A stretch of 44,334 nucleotides of DNA. Origin: Xanthomonas cannabis pv. cannabis (GTDB lineage Bacteria; Pseudomonadota; Gammaproteobacteria; Xanthomonadales; Xanthomonadaceae). Where the stretch lies: positions 1 through 44,334 of the forward strand of contig NZ_JSZE01000031.1 of the NCBI RefSeq assembly GCF_000802365.1. Reading direction: 5' to 3'. The position numbers were made by a program, and so were the translations under genes. Under the pieces are notes generated by a model, which searched no databases, was not told the DNA's origin, and worked only from the letters and a program-made list of their open reading frames with translations. Shown in pieces: positions 35,784 to 44,334 of the stretch (position 1 is its first letter; every line of letters begins with the position of its first letter).

Positions 35784-36248
35784 TTAGCCTCGGGTGAGTC
35801 TGGCCACCGTCTGCCGCGCGGCGGTATCGACCAGTTGCCAGACCTGCTCGAACTCCTTGCTGCTGCCGGTATATGGGTCGGGGATGTCGTCACGCGCGTC
35901 CACGCCGGCCCACGGCAACCACAGTGCCACCTTGTCGCGCAGCGATGCGGGGGCGATCCGTTGCAGATCACGTAGATTGTTGGCGTCGGCGCACAGCAGC
36001 CAGTCGAAGTGCTCGAAATCCTGGCGCAGCACCTGACGCGCACGCAGGCCGGAAATGTCGACACCATGCCCGCGCGCGCAGCGGATGGCGCGCGGGTCCG
36101 GCGGATCGCCAGCGTGCCAGTCGCCGGTACCGGCCGAATCGACCTGGATGCGCCGCGACAGCCGCGCCTCGTCCAGCTGCGCGCGTACGGCGCCCTCGCC
36201 CATCGGCGAGCGGCAGATATTGCCCAGACACACGATCAACAGCTTCAT
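35784..36248 (-). CDS. Low-molecular-weight protein tyrosine phosphatase
   Basis: 154 residues. The P-loop CLGNICRSP starts at residue 7, with nucleophile Cys7 and Arg13; the general acid lies in DIPDPYTG near 130. Homologues such as Wzb dephosphorylate tyrosine kinases of polysaccharide export, but here it is coupled to kdsB (ATGA overlap) rather than to a kinase gene. Confidence 0.93.
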   Translation of the reverse strand: MKLLIVCLGNICRSPMGEGAVRAQLDEARLSRRIQVDSAGTGDWHAGDPPDPRAIRCARGHGVDISGLRARQVLRQDFEHFDWLLCADANNLRDLQRIAPASLRDKVALWLPWAGVDARDDIPDPYTGSSKEFEQVWQLVDTAARQTVARLTRG

Positions 36249-37024
36249 GCGGAGGCCACGCGCGCCTGGGCACGGGCCAGATCATCGGGCGTGTCGATAC
36301 CCGGCGGAAACTGTTCCGGCGTCAACGCAACGGCGATGCGATGGCCAGCCTCCATCACCCGCAGCTGCTCCAGCGATTCGAGGCGTTCCAGCATGCCCGG
36401 CTGCATGGCCGCAAACCGCTGCAGGAAACCGGCGCGGTACGCGTAGATGCCGATATGACGCAGCCACTGCCCGTCCACCGGCAGCTGCTCGGGTTGGCTG
36501 GCGAAGCTGTCGCGGTGCCAGGGGATCGGCGCGCGGCTGAAATACAGCGCGTCGCCGCCTGCGGTGCGCACAAGCTTCACCACGTTCGGGTCGAACAGGT
36601 CGTGCGCGGTGTCCACCTGTGCGGCAAGCGTGGCCATGTCGGCGCCCGAGTGCAGCAGCAGCTCGGCGACTGCGCGGATGCCGGCGGCAGGCGCAAAGGG
36701 CTCGTCGCCTTGCAGATTCACCACGCAGGTGTCCGCGTCCCAGCCGGCAATGCGCGCGCACTCGGCAAGGCGGTCGGTACCGGAGAGGTGCTCGCTACCA
36801 GTCATGGCCACCTGCACGCCCGGCACGTGCGCGATGGCTTCGGCAATCCGCGCATCATCGGTGGCCACCCAGACCGCGCGCGCGCCGGCCAGCAGCGCCC
36901 GCTCGGCCACATGCTGGATCATCGGACGGTCGCCGAGGCGTTGCAGTGGCTTGCCGGGCAAGCGCGTGGACGCGTAGCGCGCCGGGATGGCGACGACGAA
37001 ATCGGCAGGCGTTGGGTTGGTCAT
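36245..37024 (-). CDS. kdsB: 3-deoxy-manno-octulosonate cytidylyltransferase KdsB
   Basis: 259 residues; activates Kdo to CMP-Kdo for lipid A core assembly. Motifs: [17 protein letters not shown] (nucleotide loop), [49 protein letters not shown]. The start at 37024 is the conserved beginning; the longer frame to 37315 runs through non-coding sequence. It lies in the same block as lpxK and msbA. Confidence 0.96.
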   Translation of the reverse strand: MTNPTPADFVVAIPARYASTRLPGKPLQRLGDRPMIQHVAERALLAGARAVWVATDDARIAEAIAHVPGVQVAMTGSEHLSGTDRLAECARIAGWDADTCVVNLQGDEPFAPAAGIRAVAELLLHSGADMATLAAQVDTAHDLFDPNVVKLVRTAGGDALYFSRAPIPWHRDSFASQPEQLPVDGQWLRHIGIYAYRAGFLQRFAAMQPGMLERLESLEQLRVMEAGHRIAVALTPEQFPPGIDTPDDLARAQARVASA

Positions 37025-37324
37025 GCGTATGCGCTCTGAACGGCGGAATGGTGGATGGACGTCGGCAGGGTAATCGCAGTGCGCCCGCCCACAGAACACG
37101 CCTTCTGCATGACTGCAGCAGCGCGCCACAGGGCCGACGTCAGGCTGGTTCGCAGTGTAGTGGCTGACCTGCATGCACCAGTGCATGCAGGGGTGTTGCG
37201 AGTGCATCGATGGCATTGCGACGTGCGTGGTTGCCACGGAGCGGATGATGCCTGCGCACTTGGGCACCAACACCCACGCTCCTATCCACGCCTCGCGCGC
37301 TATACCGCGTCGCATGGCCGCAGT
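37025..37324. other. Gap between lpxK and kdsB
   Basis: 300 bp with no supported gene. In several gammaproteobacteria a short Trm112-like gene lies here, but I found no CxxC-rich frame of that type. A 24-bp palindrome is present at 37168-37191. Confidence 0.55.
37168..37191. repeat. 24-bp palindrome in the lpxK-kdsB gap
   Basis: CCTGCATGCAC and GTGCATGCAGG flank CA: 11 bp pair perfectly around a 2-bp centre. Such a short loop favours a protein-binding dyad over a terminator, and no T-run follows on either strand. Confidence 0.6.
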
Positions 37325-38362
37325 TCATGCGCCTTGGCGGCTTGCCAGCTTGTTCAAGCGGTCCAGCAGGCTCACCCAGAACGCAGCGGGCACGTCCGCC
37401 TTGAGCGGCACGCTGTACAGCCACTCGTCGGCAAATGGCCGGCACTTCACCGCATCTTTTTCGGTCATCAACACCGGCAGGCGACTGCCGAAGCTGAAAT
37501 CTGCAGCGCGATACACATGGTGGTCCGGGAACGCATGCGGCACCACGCCAATGCCGCGTGCCCGCAGCATCGCAAAGAACCGCTCCGGGTGCGCGATGCC
37601 AGCCACTGCATGCACGCGCTGTCCGGCCAGCATGCTCAAGGGTTGCGCGCGCTTGCCATCCATCGGTTGCACGCTGTCGATGCTGAGCCGCATCTGCCAC
37701 TCGCCGAAACCGGAATCGTCCGGCGCCTGCGGAGCCGCGGTAGCGCTGGCCTGGCCAAGATTGACCACCCGAAAATCACAATCGCGCGCACGCGCGGCCG
37801 GTTCGCGCAGCGGCCCGGCCGGCAGCAGCCGGCCATTGCCGTAGCGGCGCTGGCCATCGACCACTTCGATCTCCACGTCGCGCGCCAGCCGGTAGTGCTG
37901 CAGACCGTCGTCGCACACGATGATGTCGCAACCTGCTTCCACCAGCGCCCTGGCGGCAGCGACGCGGTCGCTGTCCACGCGCACGCGCGCGCCGGTCTTC
38001 CAGGCGATCAGGACCGGCTCGTCGCCGCCCAGTGCCACCGGGGTATCGGCATCCACCCAGCGGGCCGTGCCTGCGTCATCGCGACCATAGCCGCGACTGG
38101 CCACGCCAGGCGTCCAGCCGGCATCCTGCAACTTGGACACCAGGGCAATGGTCAGCGGGGTCTTGCCGGTGCCGCCAGCGGTGACATTGCCGACCACGAT
38201 CACCGGCGCCGGGATGCCATGTCGCTTGCGCAAGCCACGCCGGTAGACGCCGCGCCGCAACGCAATGGCCGCGGCGTAGACCGGTGCCAGCAGGCGTGCG
38301 GCCAGCGGGATCGGGCTGTTGTCGTACCAATAACCCGGGGTGCGGGTGCCGCGCTTGCTCAT
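37325..38362 (-). CDS. lpxK: Tetraacyldisaccharide 4'-kinase LpxK
   Basis: 345 residues; phosphorylates the lipid A disaccharide to lipid IVA at the inner membrane. N-terminal membrane-associated segment, then Walker [10 protein letters not shown] (61-69), [18 protein letters not shown] and [11 protein letters not shown] near the C-terminus. Coupled to msbA by an ATGA overlap. Confidence 0.96.
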   Translation of the reverse strand: MSKRGTRTPGYWYDNSPIPLAARLLAPVYAAAIALRRGVYRRGLRKRHGIPAPVIVVGNVTAGGTGKTPLTIALVSKLQDAGWTPGVASRGYGRDDAGTARWVDADTPVALGGDEPVLIAWKTGARVRVDSDRVAAARALVEAGCDIIVCDDGLQHYRLARDVEIEVVDGQRRYGNGRLLPAGPLREPAARARDCDFRVVNLGQASATAAPQAPDDSGFGEWQMRLSIDSVQPMDGKRAQPLSMLAGQRVHAVAGIAHPERFFAMLRARGIGVVPHAFPDHHVYRAADFSFGSRLPVLMTEKDAVKCRPFADEWLYSVPLKADVPAAFWVSLLDRLNKLASRQGA

Positions 38363-40128
38363 GCCTGGCGTTCGCGGAACTGCATGCCGTGCAGATGCGA
38401 ATACAGCCCGCCCTGCGCCAGCAATTCGCTGTGGGTGCCGCGCTCGACGATGCGTCCCTGGTCCATCACCAATACCTGGTCGGCATGTTCGATGGTGGAC
38501 AGGCGGTGTGCGATCACCAGCGTGGTGCGGTCAGGCATCAGCTTGTGCAGGGCATCCTGCACCAGCCGCTCGGATTCGTTGTCCAGCGCTGCGGTGGCTT
38601 CGTCCAGAATCAGGATGGGCGCGTCCTTGAGCATCGCACGTGCGATCGCCAGCCGCTGCCGCTGCCCGCCCGACAGGCGCCCGCCCTTCGTCCCGACATG
38701 CGACTGCAGCCCCTCGGGCAATTGCGCGACGAACTCCATCGCATTGGCGCCCAGAATCGCACGCTCCAGTTGCCCGGCATCTGCGGTGCGCATTTCGCCA
38801 TAGGCGACGTTGTCGGCGATGCTGCCGTCGAACAGCATCACCTGCTGTCCGACCAGCGCGATCTGTCGACGCAGATCGGCCAGCGCGTAGGCCTGCACCG
38901 GATGTCCGTCGAGCAGGATCTGCCCTGCCTCGGCTTCGTAGAAGCGCGGGATCAGCTTGATCAGACTGGATTTGCCGCTGCCGGAGCGGCCGACGATCGC
39001 GGTGACCGTGCCGGGCTGCGCGACGAAGCTGACCTCGGCCAGCGCAGGATTCACCTGGCCGGGATAGCGCGCGGTCACATCGCGAAATTCGATCAAGCCC
39101 TTTGCGCGGGTGAGCGGCACCGTTCCCTGATCGGGCTCGTCGGGGCTGTCGAGCACCGAAAACAGGCGCTCGGCCGAAGCCAGCCCACGCTGCACCATGT
39201 TCTGCACATTGGTGAGCTGCTTGAGGCCCGGAATGATCGTGAGCATGGAGGTCATCAGCACCACGAAGTCGCCCGCGGTCAGGCGCCCGGCCAAGGCCTG
39301 TGCGCCTGCCACGAACAGCAGCGCCGACAGCCCGATCGCACCGATCATCTGCACCGTGGCGGTGGAAATGCCGCGTGTGGATTCGACCTTCATCGCCAGC
39401 CGCAGATTGCGGTCGGCCAGCGCGCCATAGCGCTCCATTTCGGTCTGTTGGGCGCCGTAGATCTTGACCTCCTGGTGGCTGGACAAGGTCTGGTCGGCGG
39501 CCTGCAACAAGTGCGCACCGCTTTCCTGGATGCTGTGGCTGATGCGCCGATACCGGCGCGCCACCTTGTCCATCACCCAGGCCAGGACCGGCGCCAGCAC
39601 CAGGATGGTCAGGGTGACCTGCCAGCTATGCCAGAGCATCAGCGCCAACGCGCCGATCACCTGCAACGACTGCTGGATCATCACCTTGACCGCATCCACC
39701 GCTGCCTGCGCCACCTGATCCGAGTCCGAGCCCAGACGGATCAGCATCGACGGCACCGGCTCGGAATCGAACCGCGAGCCAGGCAGGCGCAGGTACTTGG
39801 CCATCACCTTGACGCGCAGATCGCGCGCGATGCTGCGCGCGGATTTGCCCATCGCCATGTCGGTGATGTAGCCGGCCACCCCACGCACCACGAACAGCAG
39901 GATGATCTGCACCGGCAACCAGCGACTGACCTCGGCATTCTTGTAGATGAAGGTTTCGTCGGTGATCGGCTTCATCAACGCCAGAAAGCCGGTGGTGCCT
40001 GCCGCTTCGATCAACGCGGCGATCAGTGCGGCGACCAGCAACAGCCGGTACGGCTTGGCGAAAGCCAGCAGGCGACGATACGTGCGCCAGGACGAGACTG
40101 GCGCCGGGCGGTCGGTGGAGGTGGTCAC
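38359..40128 (-). CDS. msbA: Lipid A export ABC transporter MsbA
   Basis: 589 residues; a half-transporter flipping core-lipid A across the inner membrane. Six transmembrane helices lie in the first ~330 residues. The ATPase domain has Walker [10 protein letters not shown] (about 379-387), signature [15 protein letters not shown], Walker [13 protein letters not shown] and a switch His in VIAHRLSTI. Its start overlaps the exbD stop. Confidence 0.96.
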   Translation of the reverse strand: MTTSTDRPAPVSSWRTYRRLLAFAKPYRLLLVAALIAALIEAAGTTGFLALMKPITDETFIYKNAEVSRWLPVQIILLFVVRGVAGYITDMAMGKSARSIARDLRVKVMAKYLRLPGSRFDSEPVPSMLIRLGSDSDQVAQAAVDAVKVMIQQSLQVIGALALMLWHSWQVTLTILVLAPVLAWVMDKVARRYRRISHSIQESGAHLLQAADQTLSSHQEVKIYGAQQTEMERYGALADRNLRLAMKVESTRGISTATVQMIGAIGLSALLFVAGAQALAGRLTAGDFVVLMTSMLTIIPGLKQLTNVQNMVQRGLASAERLFSVLDSPDEPDQGTVPLTRAKGLIEFRDVTARYPGQVNPALAEVSFVAQPGTVTAIVGRSGSGKSSLIKLIPRFYEAEAGQILLDGHPVQAYALADLRRQIALVGQQVMLFDGSIADNVAYGEMRTADAGQLERAILGANAMEFVAQLPEGLQSHVGTKGGRLSGGQRQRLAIARAMLKDAPILILDEATAALDNESERLVQDALHKLMPDRTTLVIAHRLSTIEHADQVLVMDQGRIVERGTHSELLAQGGLYSHLHGMQFRERQA

Positions 40129-40580
40129 TGGCGGGTTCCGTTGGTACGTGTCGTGCCGGCGCTGCCGGTCTGGGGCGCCGTGGCGATGGCAATGCGCCGG
40201 AAGCCGAGCTGCCCCAACGCATCCTGCGCAGTGACCACGGCCTGGTACGGCGTCCGGGCATCGGCGCGCATCAGCACCGTCTGCTCGCGGTCATCGCCAG
40301 CAATCTGGGCGATGGTCTGCTTGAGCGAATCCACATCCGAGCGCAGTACTTCCTGATCGTTGATGAAGTAATGGCCATCGGCACTGACCAGCACACTGAG
40401 CGCGCGCGGCGGCGCACTGGTGTTCTGGTCGCTGGCAGTGGGCAGCTGCAATTGCAGCGTGGAGCGTGCGTCGAAGGTCGTGGTTACCACGAAGAAGATG
40501 ATGAGGACGAGGATGACGTCAATCAATGGCACCAGATCGATGTGCGGCTCGTCCTGGCTTCGGTCACTGCCGATGCGCAT
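40125..40580 (-). CDS. exbD: ExbD/TolR family biopolymer transport protein
   Basis: 151 residues. A single N-terminal transmembrane helix (LVPLIDVILVLIIFFVV) contains Asp21, the proton-relay aspartate. A periplasmic domain follows with YFINDQEV and VLMRADARTPYQAVV. With ExbB it forms a proton channel that energises TonB-type transport. It is located next to msbA, as in many gammaproteobacteria, rather than with tonB. Confidence 0.92.
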   Translation of the reverse strand: MRIGSDRSQDEPHIDLVPLIDVILVLIIFFVVTTTFDARSTLQLQLPTASDQNTSAPPRALSVLVSADGHYFINDQEVLRSDVDSLKQTIAQIAGDDREQTVLMRADARTPYQAVVTAQDALGQLGFRRIAIATAPQTGSAGTTRTNGTRQ

Positions 40581-40583
40581 CCG

Positions 40584-41246
40584 TCAGCCCTTCGCCGTGA
40601 CGGGCTTGGCAACTGCCGGCGCCGGCACTGCAGCCGAAACAACCGGTCGGCCGTCCATGGTGTCCAGCAGCAAGGTGGCCTCCTGCTCCATCTCGATGAT
40701 GTAGTCGGCAATGCGCCCCTTGAAGAAGCGATGCGCCATCAATGCCGGCACGGCGATGATCATGCCGGTGGCGGTACAGACCAGCGCCTTGCCGATGCCG
40801 CCGGCGAGCTGATTCACATCGCCCACGCCGTGATCGAGGATGCCCAGGAACATCTGGATCATGCCGACCACGGTGCCCAACAGCCCCAGCAACGGCCCGG
40901 CCGAGGCAATCGTGCCAAGCGCATTCAGATAACGCTCCATGCGATGCACCACGTGGCGACCGGTGTCCTCGATCCGCTCGCGGATCAGATCACGCGGCCG
41001 GCCACGCACATCCAGCGCGGCGGCCAACAACGCGCCCAACGGCGAGTTGCGCCGCAGCGATTCGATATGGGAGGGGTCCAGCTTGCCGCGTGCGGCCCAG
41101 TTGCGGACCTCCTCACCCAGCCCGGGCGGTGTCACCTCGTTGCGGCGCAAGGTCCACAGACGTTCCAGCACGATCGCCATGGCGACCACACCCAACAACA
41201 GCAACGGCACCATCGGCCAACCGCCCGCCTTGACCAGCTCCAACAC
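40584..41246 (-). CDS. exbB: ExbB/TolQ/MotA family proton channel protein
   Basis: 220 residues from a GTG at 41246 that has GGAGGA 8 nt upstream; no in-frame ATG fits. Three transmembrane segments: WPMVPLLLLGVVAMAIVLERL, then the family signature LGTIASAGPLLGLLGTVVGMI, then ALVCTATGMIIAVPALMAHRF. It lies 3 bp before exbD. Confidence 0.92.
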   Translation of the reverse strand: MLELVKAGGWPMVPLLLLGVVAMAIVLERLWTLRRNEVTPPGLGEEVRNWAARGKLDPSHIESLRRNSPLGALLAAALDVRGRPRDLIRERIEDTGRHVVHRMERYLNALGTIASAGPLLGLLGTVVGMIQMFLGILDHGVGDVNQLAGGIGKALVCTATGMIIAVPALMAHRFFKGRIADYIIEMEQEATLLLDTMDGRPVVSAAVPAPAVAKPVTAKG

Positions 41247-41274
41247 GATGTGATTCCTCCGGCAGCGCGGCCGC

Positions 41275-43671
41275 CTATTCGCTCGCCGATAGGATAGCAG
41301 CCGACCGCCGCCGTTCCGCAGCATCCCACAGCCGCGGCTGCCAGCGCCGTCGCTCGCGGACCTGCAGGCCATCGGCGCCGAGCCAGACCCTGATTGCGCC
41401 GGACTCGGCCGTATCGAGCACCTCCGCGCCACTGTCCTGCCAACGCTGCACGACCTGCGCGCGCGGATGCCCGAAGCGGTTGCCGTAACCGGAGGACACC
41501 AGCGCCAACCGCGCACCGGTGGCAGCAACGAAGCCGGCATGCGACCCGTCTGCGCTGCCATGGTGCGGCACCACCACGAGGTCGGCGTGCAACGCGCCCG
41601 CCTGCGCGCGCATCAGCCGGCGCTCCACCAGCGCGTCGATATCCCCCGGAAGCAAGGCGCTGACGTGTGGCGTCTGCACCAGCAGCACGCAGCTGGATTG
41701 ATTGCGCAAATACGGGAAATCGGCACCTGGATGCAGGAAGCGAAAGCGCACGCCATCCCACTCCCAGCGCTGCCCGGCATGACAGCGCGCACTGACGTCC
41801 AGCGGTGCACCGGGCGGCGCCAACGTGGCTGCGACCGGCAACCCCGCGCGCACCGCGGCATAGCCGCCGGCATGATCGGCATCGGCATGACTGAGCACGA
41901 GTGCGTCCAGCCGGCGCACCCCGAGCGCGCGCAAGGCCGGCAGGACCACGCGCTCGCCGGCGTCGAAGCCGTCGCGCACCGCCGGGCCGGTGTCCAACAG
42001 CAGTGCATGCCGTTGCGTGCGCACCAGCACCGCCAGCCCCTGCCCCACATCCATCACCTGCACGTCGGCTTCGCCAGCGCCGGGCATGGCGCGATCCGGC
42101 CAGAGCAGCGGCAGCCACAACAGGGCCGCCATGATCTTGCCCGGCGTGCCACGCGGCAGCAACAGCCAGAATGCGCCCAGCAACGCGGCGATCAGCGCGA
42201 TCGCATCGGATTCGGGCACCCACCACAAGGCCACCGTGGTCTGCCCAAGCCAGACGAAGCCCGGCCAGGTCAGCTCGAAACACCAGCCCGCCAACTGCCA
42301 CGCCCAGCCCCCCGCTCCGACGTACAGTGCCTCCAGTGCGGTGCCGATCAGGCATAGCGGAACAACCACGAAGGTCCACCACGGAATGGCGACCAGGTTG
42401 GCAAATGGGCCCACCAGCGAGGCTTGCCCGAACAAGCTGACCGTCAGCGGCAGCAGGCCCACCGTGGCAACGGTCTGTGCGGAAAGAAAGCCCCGCAGGA
42501 TGGCGCGGTCGTCGGCCGGCAGGCACCATACCAGCCAGGCGACGCCGGCGAAACTGAGCCAGAAGCCTGCCATCAGCACGCTCAACGGGTCCCAGGCCAC
42601 TACCGCGATCAAGGCGAGTGCAAGTATCTGCGCCGTTGTGGCGCGTCGACGCGCCACGCGCGCCACGGCAACGACCGCGATCATCAACACGGTGCGGACC
42701 GTCGGCAAGGCCAGCCCGGCCAGCACCGCATAGGCGGTCGCACCGATCAGCGCAGCGATTGCTGCGGCGTGGATGCGCGGAATCACAATGCCCAGGCCCG
42801 GCCGCCATCGCCACACACCGGCGATTGCTAGTGCAAAGAAGGCAGCCACCAGGCCGACATGGAAGCCCGAGATCGCGATCAGATGACTGAGCCCGGTCGC
42901 GCGCAAGGTCGCCCATGCGGCATCGTCCAGCCCACGCGTATCGCCCAGTGCCAGGGCGCGCAGATACGGTGCCGAAGGCCCGGGCACCTGCTCGGCAATT
43001 CGTTGCGACATGCGGTCGCGCCAGGCATCCACACCGTGCGGCGCGACGATCTGGCGCGCGCCGTCGGGGTCGCGCACATAGCCGGTCGCGGCGATGCGCT
43101 GCGCCAGGGCTTGGCGTTCGGCATCGAACCCACCCGGGTTACGCAAGCCGCGTGGCGCTCGCAGCTTGAGCCGCAGCTGCCAGTGCGCTCCGGCGCGCAA
43201 GGCCGCGCGCGGGCCGATCCGATCGGTGCCGAAGGCGTCGTACCAGGCCAGCTGCAACAGCTTGCCGCGCAGTGCCGGCGGCTGCGTCCGATCGGCGTCG
43301 ACCCGCAGCTGGAAGCGTGTCCGGCGTTGCTCGGCCACTGGCAGGCCGATGATCCGCCCCTGTACCGCGCGTTCGCGCGCTTCGTCACCTGGCAGGAGCT
43401 GTGACTGCAGCACGGTGGTGGCGTGCCAGCCTGTGAGTCCAAACCCCAGCGACACCGTTGCAAGCCCCAGCATCCAGGCGCCGTGGCGCGGCCACCGCAA
43501 CAGGCCGATGCCGATGATCAGCACGCCTGCGAGCAGGCACCCAATGTAGAGCGCGCGCGGCAGCACTGCGGGCGACCACGCGCAGCCAACGACACCCAGC
43601 AGCATGGCAGCTGCAACAGGCACCGCCGAGGCAAACCGCGGCGGTGGCGGCGCTTGTGCTGACACATCCAT
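41275..43671 (-). CDS. comEC: ComEC/Rec2 DNA-uptake channel
   Basis: 798 residues; the inner-membrane channel for transforming DNA. An N-terminal hydrophobic pair and soluble domain (DUF4131-like) spans about 1-200. The competence domain with about ten helices spans 215-510 (LSHLIAISGFHVGLVAAFF). The C-terminal metallo-beta-lactamase-like domain has VMDVGQGLAVLV, LDTGP, and HADADHAGG (zinc ligands), with VVPHHGSADGS. All three parts are intact, so natural transformation is plausible. It is the first gene of the minus-strand block. Confidence 0.95.
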   Translation of the reverse strand: MDVSAQAPPPPRFASAVPVAAAMLLGVVGCAWSPAVLPRALYIGCLLAGVLIIGIGLLRWPRHGAWMLGLATVSLGFGLTGWHATTVLQSQLLPGDEARERAVQGRIIGLPVAEQRRTRFQLRVDADRTQPPALRGKLLQLAWYDAFGTDRIGPRAALRAGAHWQLRLKLRAPRGLRNPGGFDAERQALAQRIAATGYVRDPDGARQIVAPHGVDAWRDRMSQRIAEQVPGPSAPYLRALALGDTRGLDDAAWATLRATGLSHLIAISGFHVGLVAAFFALAIAGVWRWRPGLGIVIPRIHAAAIAALIGATAYAVLAGLALPTVRTVLMIAVVAVARVARRRATTAQILALALIAVVAWDPLSVLMAGFWLSFAGVAWLVWCLPADDRAILRGFLSAQTVATVGLLPLTVSLFGQASLVGPFANLVAIPWWTFVVVPLCLIGTALEALYVGAGGWAWQLAGWCFELTWPGFVWLGQTTVALWWVPESDAIALIAALLGAFWLLLPRGTPGKIMAALLWLPLLWPDRAMPGAGEADVQVMDVGQGLAVLVRTQRHALLLDTGPAVRDGFDAGERVVLPALRALGVRRLDALVLSHADADHAGGYAAVRAGLPVAATLAPPGAPLDVSARCHAGQRWEWDGVRFRFLHPGADFPYLRNQSSCVLLVQTPHVSALLPGDIDALVERRLMRAQAGALHADLVVVPHHGSADGSHAGFVAATGARLALVSSGYGNRFGHPRAQVVQRWQDSGAEVLDTAESGAIRVWLGADGLQVRERRRWQPRLWDAAERRRSAAILSASE

Positions 43672-44096
43672 GTCGCTGGTCCAATTCCTGAAGATTCAGG
43701 CCGAGAGCACGAGCCTAGGCCACGGCCCGGACCGGCCATAGCGGTGATCTGCGCCGTGTCAGGTAGGAAAAAGCGGATCGTGACGAACACACCTTGCGCA
43801 GGCGCGAGAGTGCGGTGGGCGTTGCACCTTGCAGCGGTCATCCCGGTCGACATGCCTGCACTGCGCAGCGGCACGCCGAGCAACGGAGCCGACCAGTAAG
43901 CTCGATCGAACGCGGTGAGCGCGACAACGCGGCATCCGCTTCCGTCTACGCCATCAAGGCATCACCGTGCCGATCAGCAGGACGTTGCGTGATGCACGAT
44001 CACCAGTGCAGCCTGCCAGCCGACGCCGCCCCCAATTCGCCTCGATTTCATGAGCGAAGCGCTATGTTCGACGCTGTTTCCGAGGAGTTTCCCCAC
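43672..44096. other. Intergenic region between comEC and the SDR gene
   Basis: 425 bp holding the divergent promoters (not resolved). ORFs here lack recognisable domains. No DUF2062 gene or repeat was seen. Confidence 0.5.
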
Positions 44097-44334
44097 ATGC
44101 GTAAAGGCATTGCTTTGATTGTCGGCGTGACCGGCATTTCCGGTTACAACCTCGCCAACGTTCTGGTTGCCGATGGATGGACCGTGTACGGCCTTGCACG
44201 TCGCCCACTGCCGCAGGATGGCGTCATTCCCGTCGCAGCCGACCTGCTCGACGCGGATAGCACGGCCAAGGCCTTGCGCGGTCTACCGATTACCCACGTC
44301 TTTTTCTGCACCTGGACGCGTCGCGACACCGAGC
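44097..44334 (+). CDS. SDR/PRISE-like NAD(P)-dependent oxidoreductase, N-terminal fragment
   Basis: 79 codons before the window ends; the frame is open. ATG at 44097 with GAGGAG 9 nt upstream. The Rossmann motif VGVTGISGYNLANVL, then VYGLARRPL and VAADLLDADS, resemble the extended SDR 'PRISE' group (progesterone 5-beta-reductase/iridoid synthase-like). Substrate unknown; the catalytic part lies outside the window. Confidence 0.8.
   Translation, partial: MRKGIALIVGVTGISGYNLANVLVADGWTVYGLARRPLPQDGVIPVAADLLDADSTAKALRGLPITHVFFCTWTRRDTE

Noticed and set aside
37055-40356. Long plus-strand open frames (582 and 690 aa) across lpxK and msbA
   Set aside because: Antisense shadows of well-identified genes; His/Gln/Arg-rich without motifs.

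Overview
The window is a high-GC gammaproteobacterial chromosome segment. Its gene content (GacA regulator, giant RNase E, DUF3300 lipoprotein, a comEC-exbBD-msbA-lpxK-kdsB-uvrC-pgsA block, a 'transmembrane repetitive' protein next to nfuA, a TonB-dependent receptor) points to Xanthomonas or a close relative. Names are assigned by reading motifs; no database search was possible.

Left host region (1-19.6 kb). A TonB-dependent receptor is truncated by the window edge, with a Zur-box-like palindrome upstream. It is followed by a TraX-family membrane protein, a TonB-like transmembrane repetitive protein and nfuA (all minus strand). Divergent from nfuA are a pterin carbinolamine dehydratase and a TonB-C-domain lipoprotein, then zupT and a DUF3300 lipoprotein. 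rluC and rne are divergent across a 402-bp leader; rne ends at a clear terminator. Then come gacA, trhO, a DUF6164-like membrane protein, an FKBP lipoprotein, a TIGR03862-type flavoprotein and a TviB/WbpA-type nucleotide-sugar dehydrogenase.

Integrated element (about 19.59-30.88 kb). An 11.3-kb island sits in tRNA-Leu(UAA) and is bounded by a 55-bp imperfect repeat of the tRNA 3' half (51/55 identical). It carries a tyrosine integrase, an AlpA/Xis-like HTH protein, two small early proteins and a primase-helicase (PriRep-like) followed by an iteron-rich, doubly palindromic origin candidate. After these come two related small proteins, a strong terminator and a complete HK97-type head module in the order capsid, protease, portal, HNH, TerS, TerL. 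A Cas2-fold-like cargo gene lies antisense before attR. No tail, lysis or CI-type repressor gene is recognisable. This fits a capsid-forming phage-inducible chromosomal island: a satellite that makes its own DNA-filled heads and must take tails from a helper phage.

Right host region (30.9-44.3 kb). On the minus strand lies a long, tightly packed envelope/DNA-repair block, comEC-exbB-exbD-msbA-lpxK / kdsB-LMW-PTP-NHL protein-uvrC-pgsA-tRNA-Gly-tRNA-Cys-tRNA-Gly, with a terminator after the last tRNA. The start of an SDR/PRISE-like reductase is cut by the right edge.
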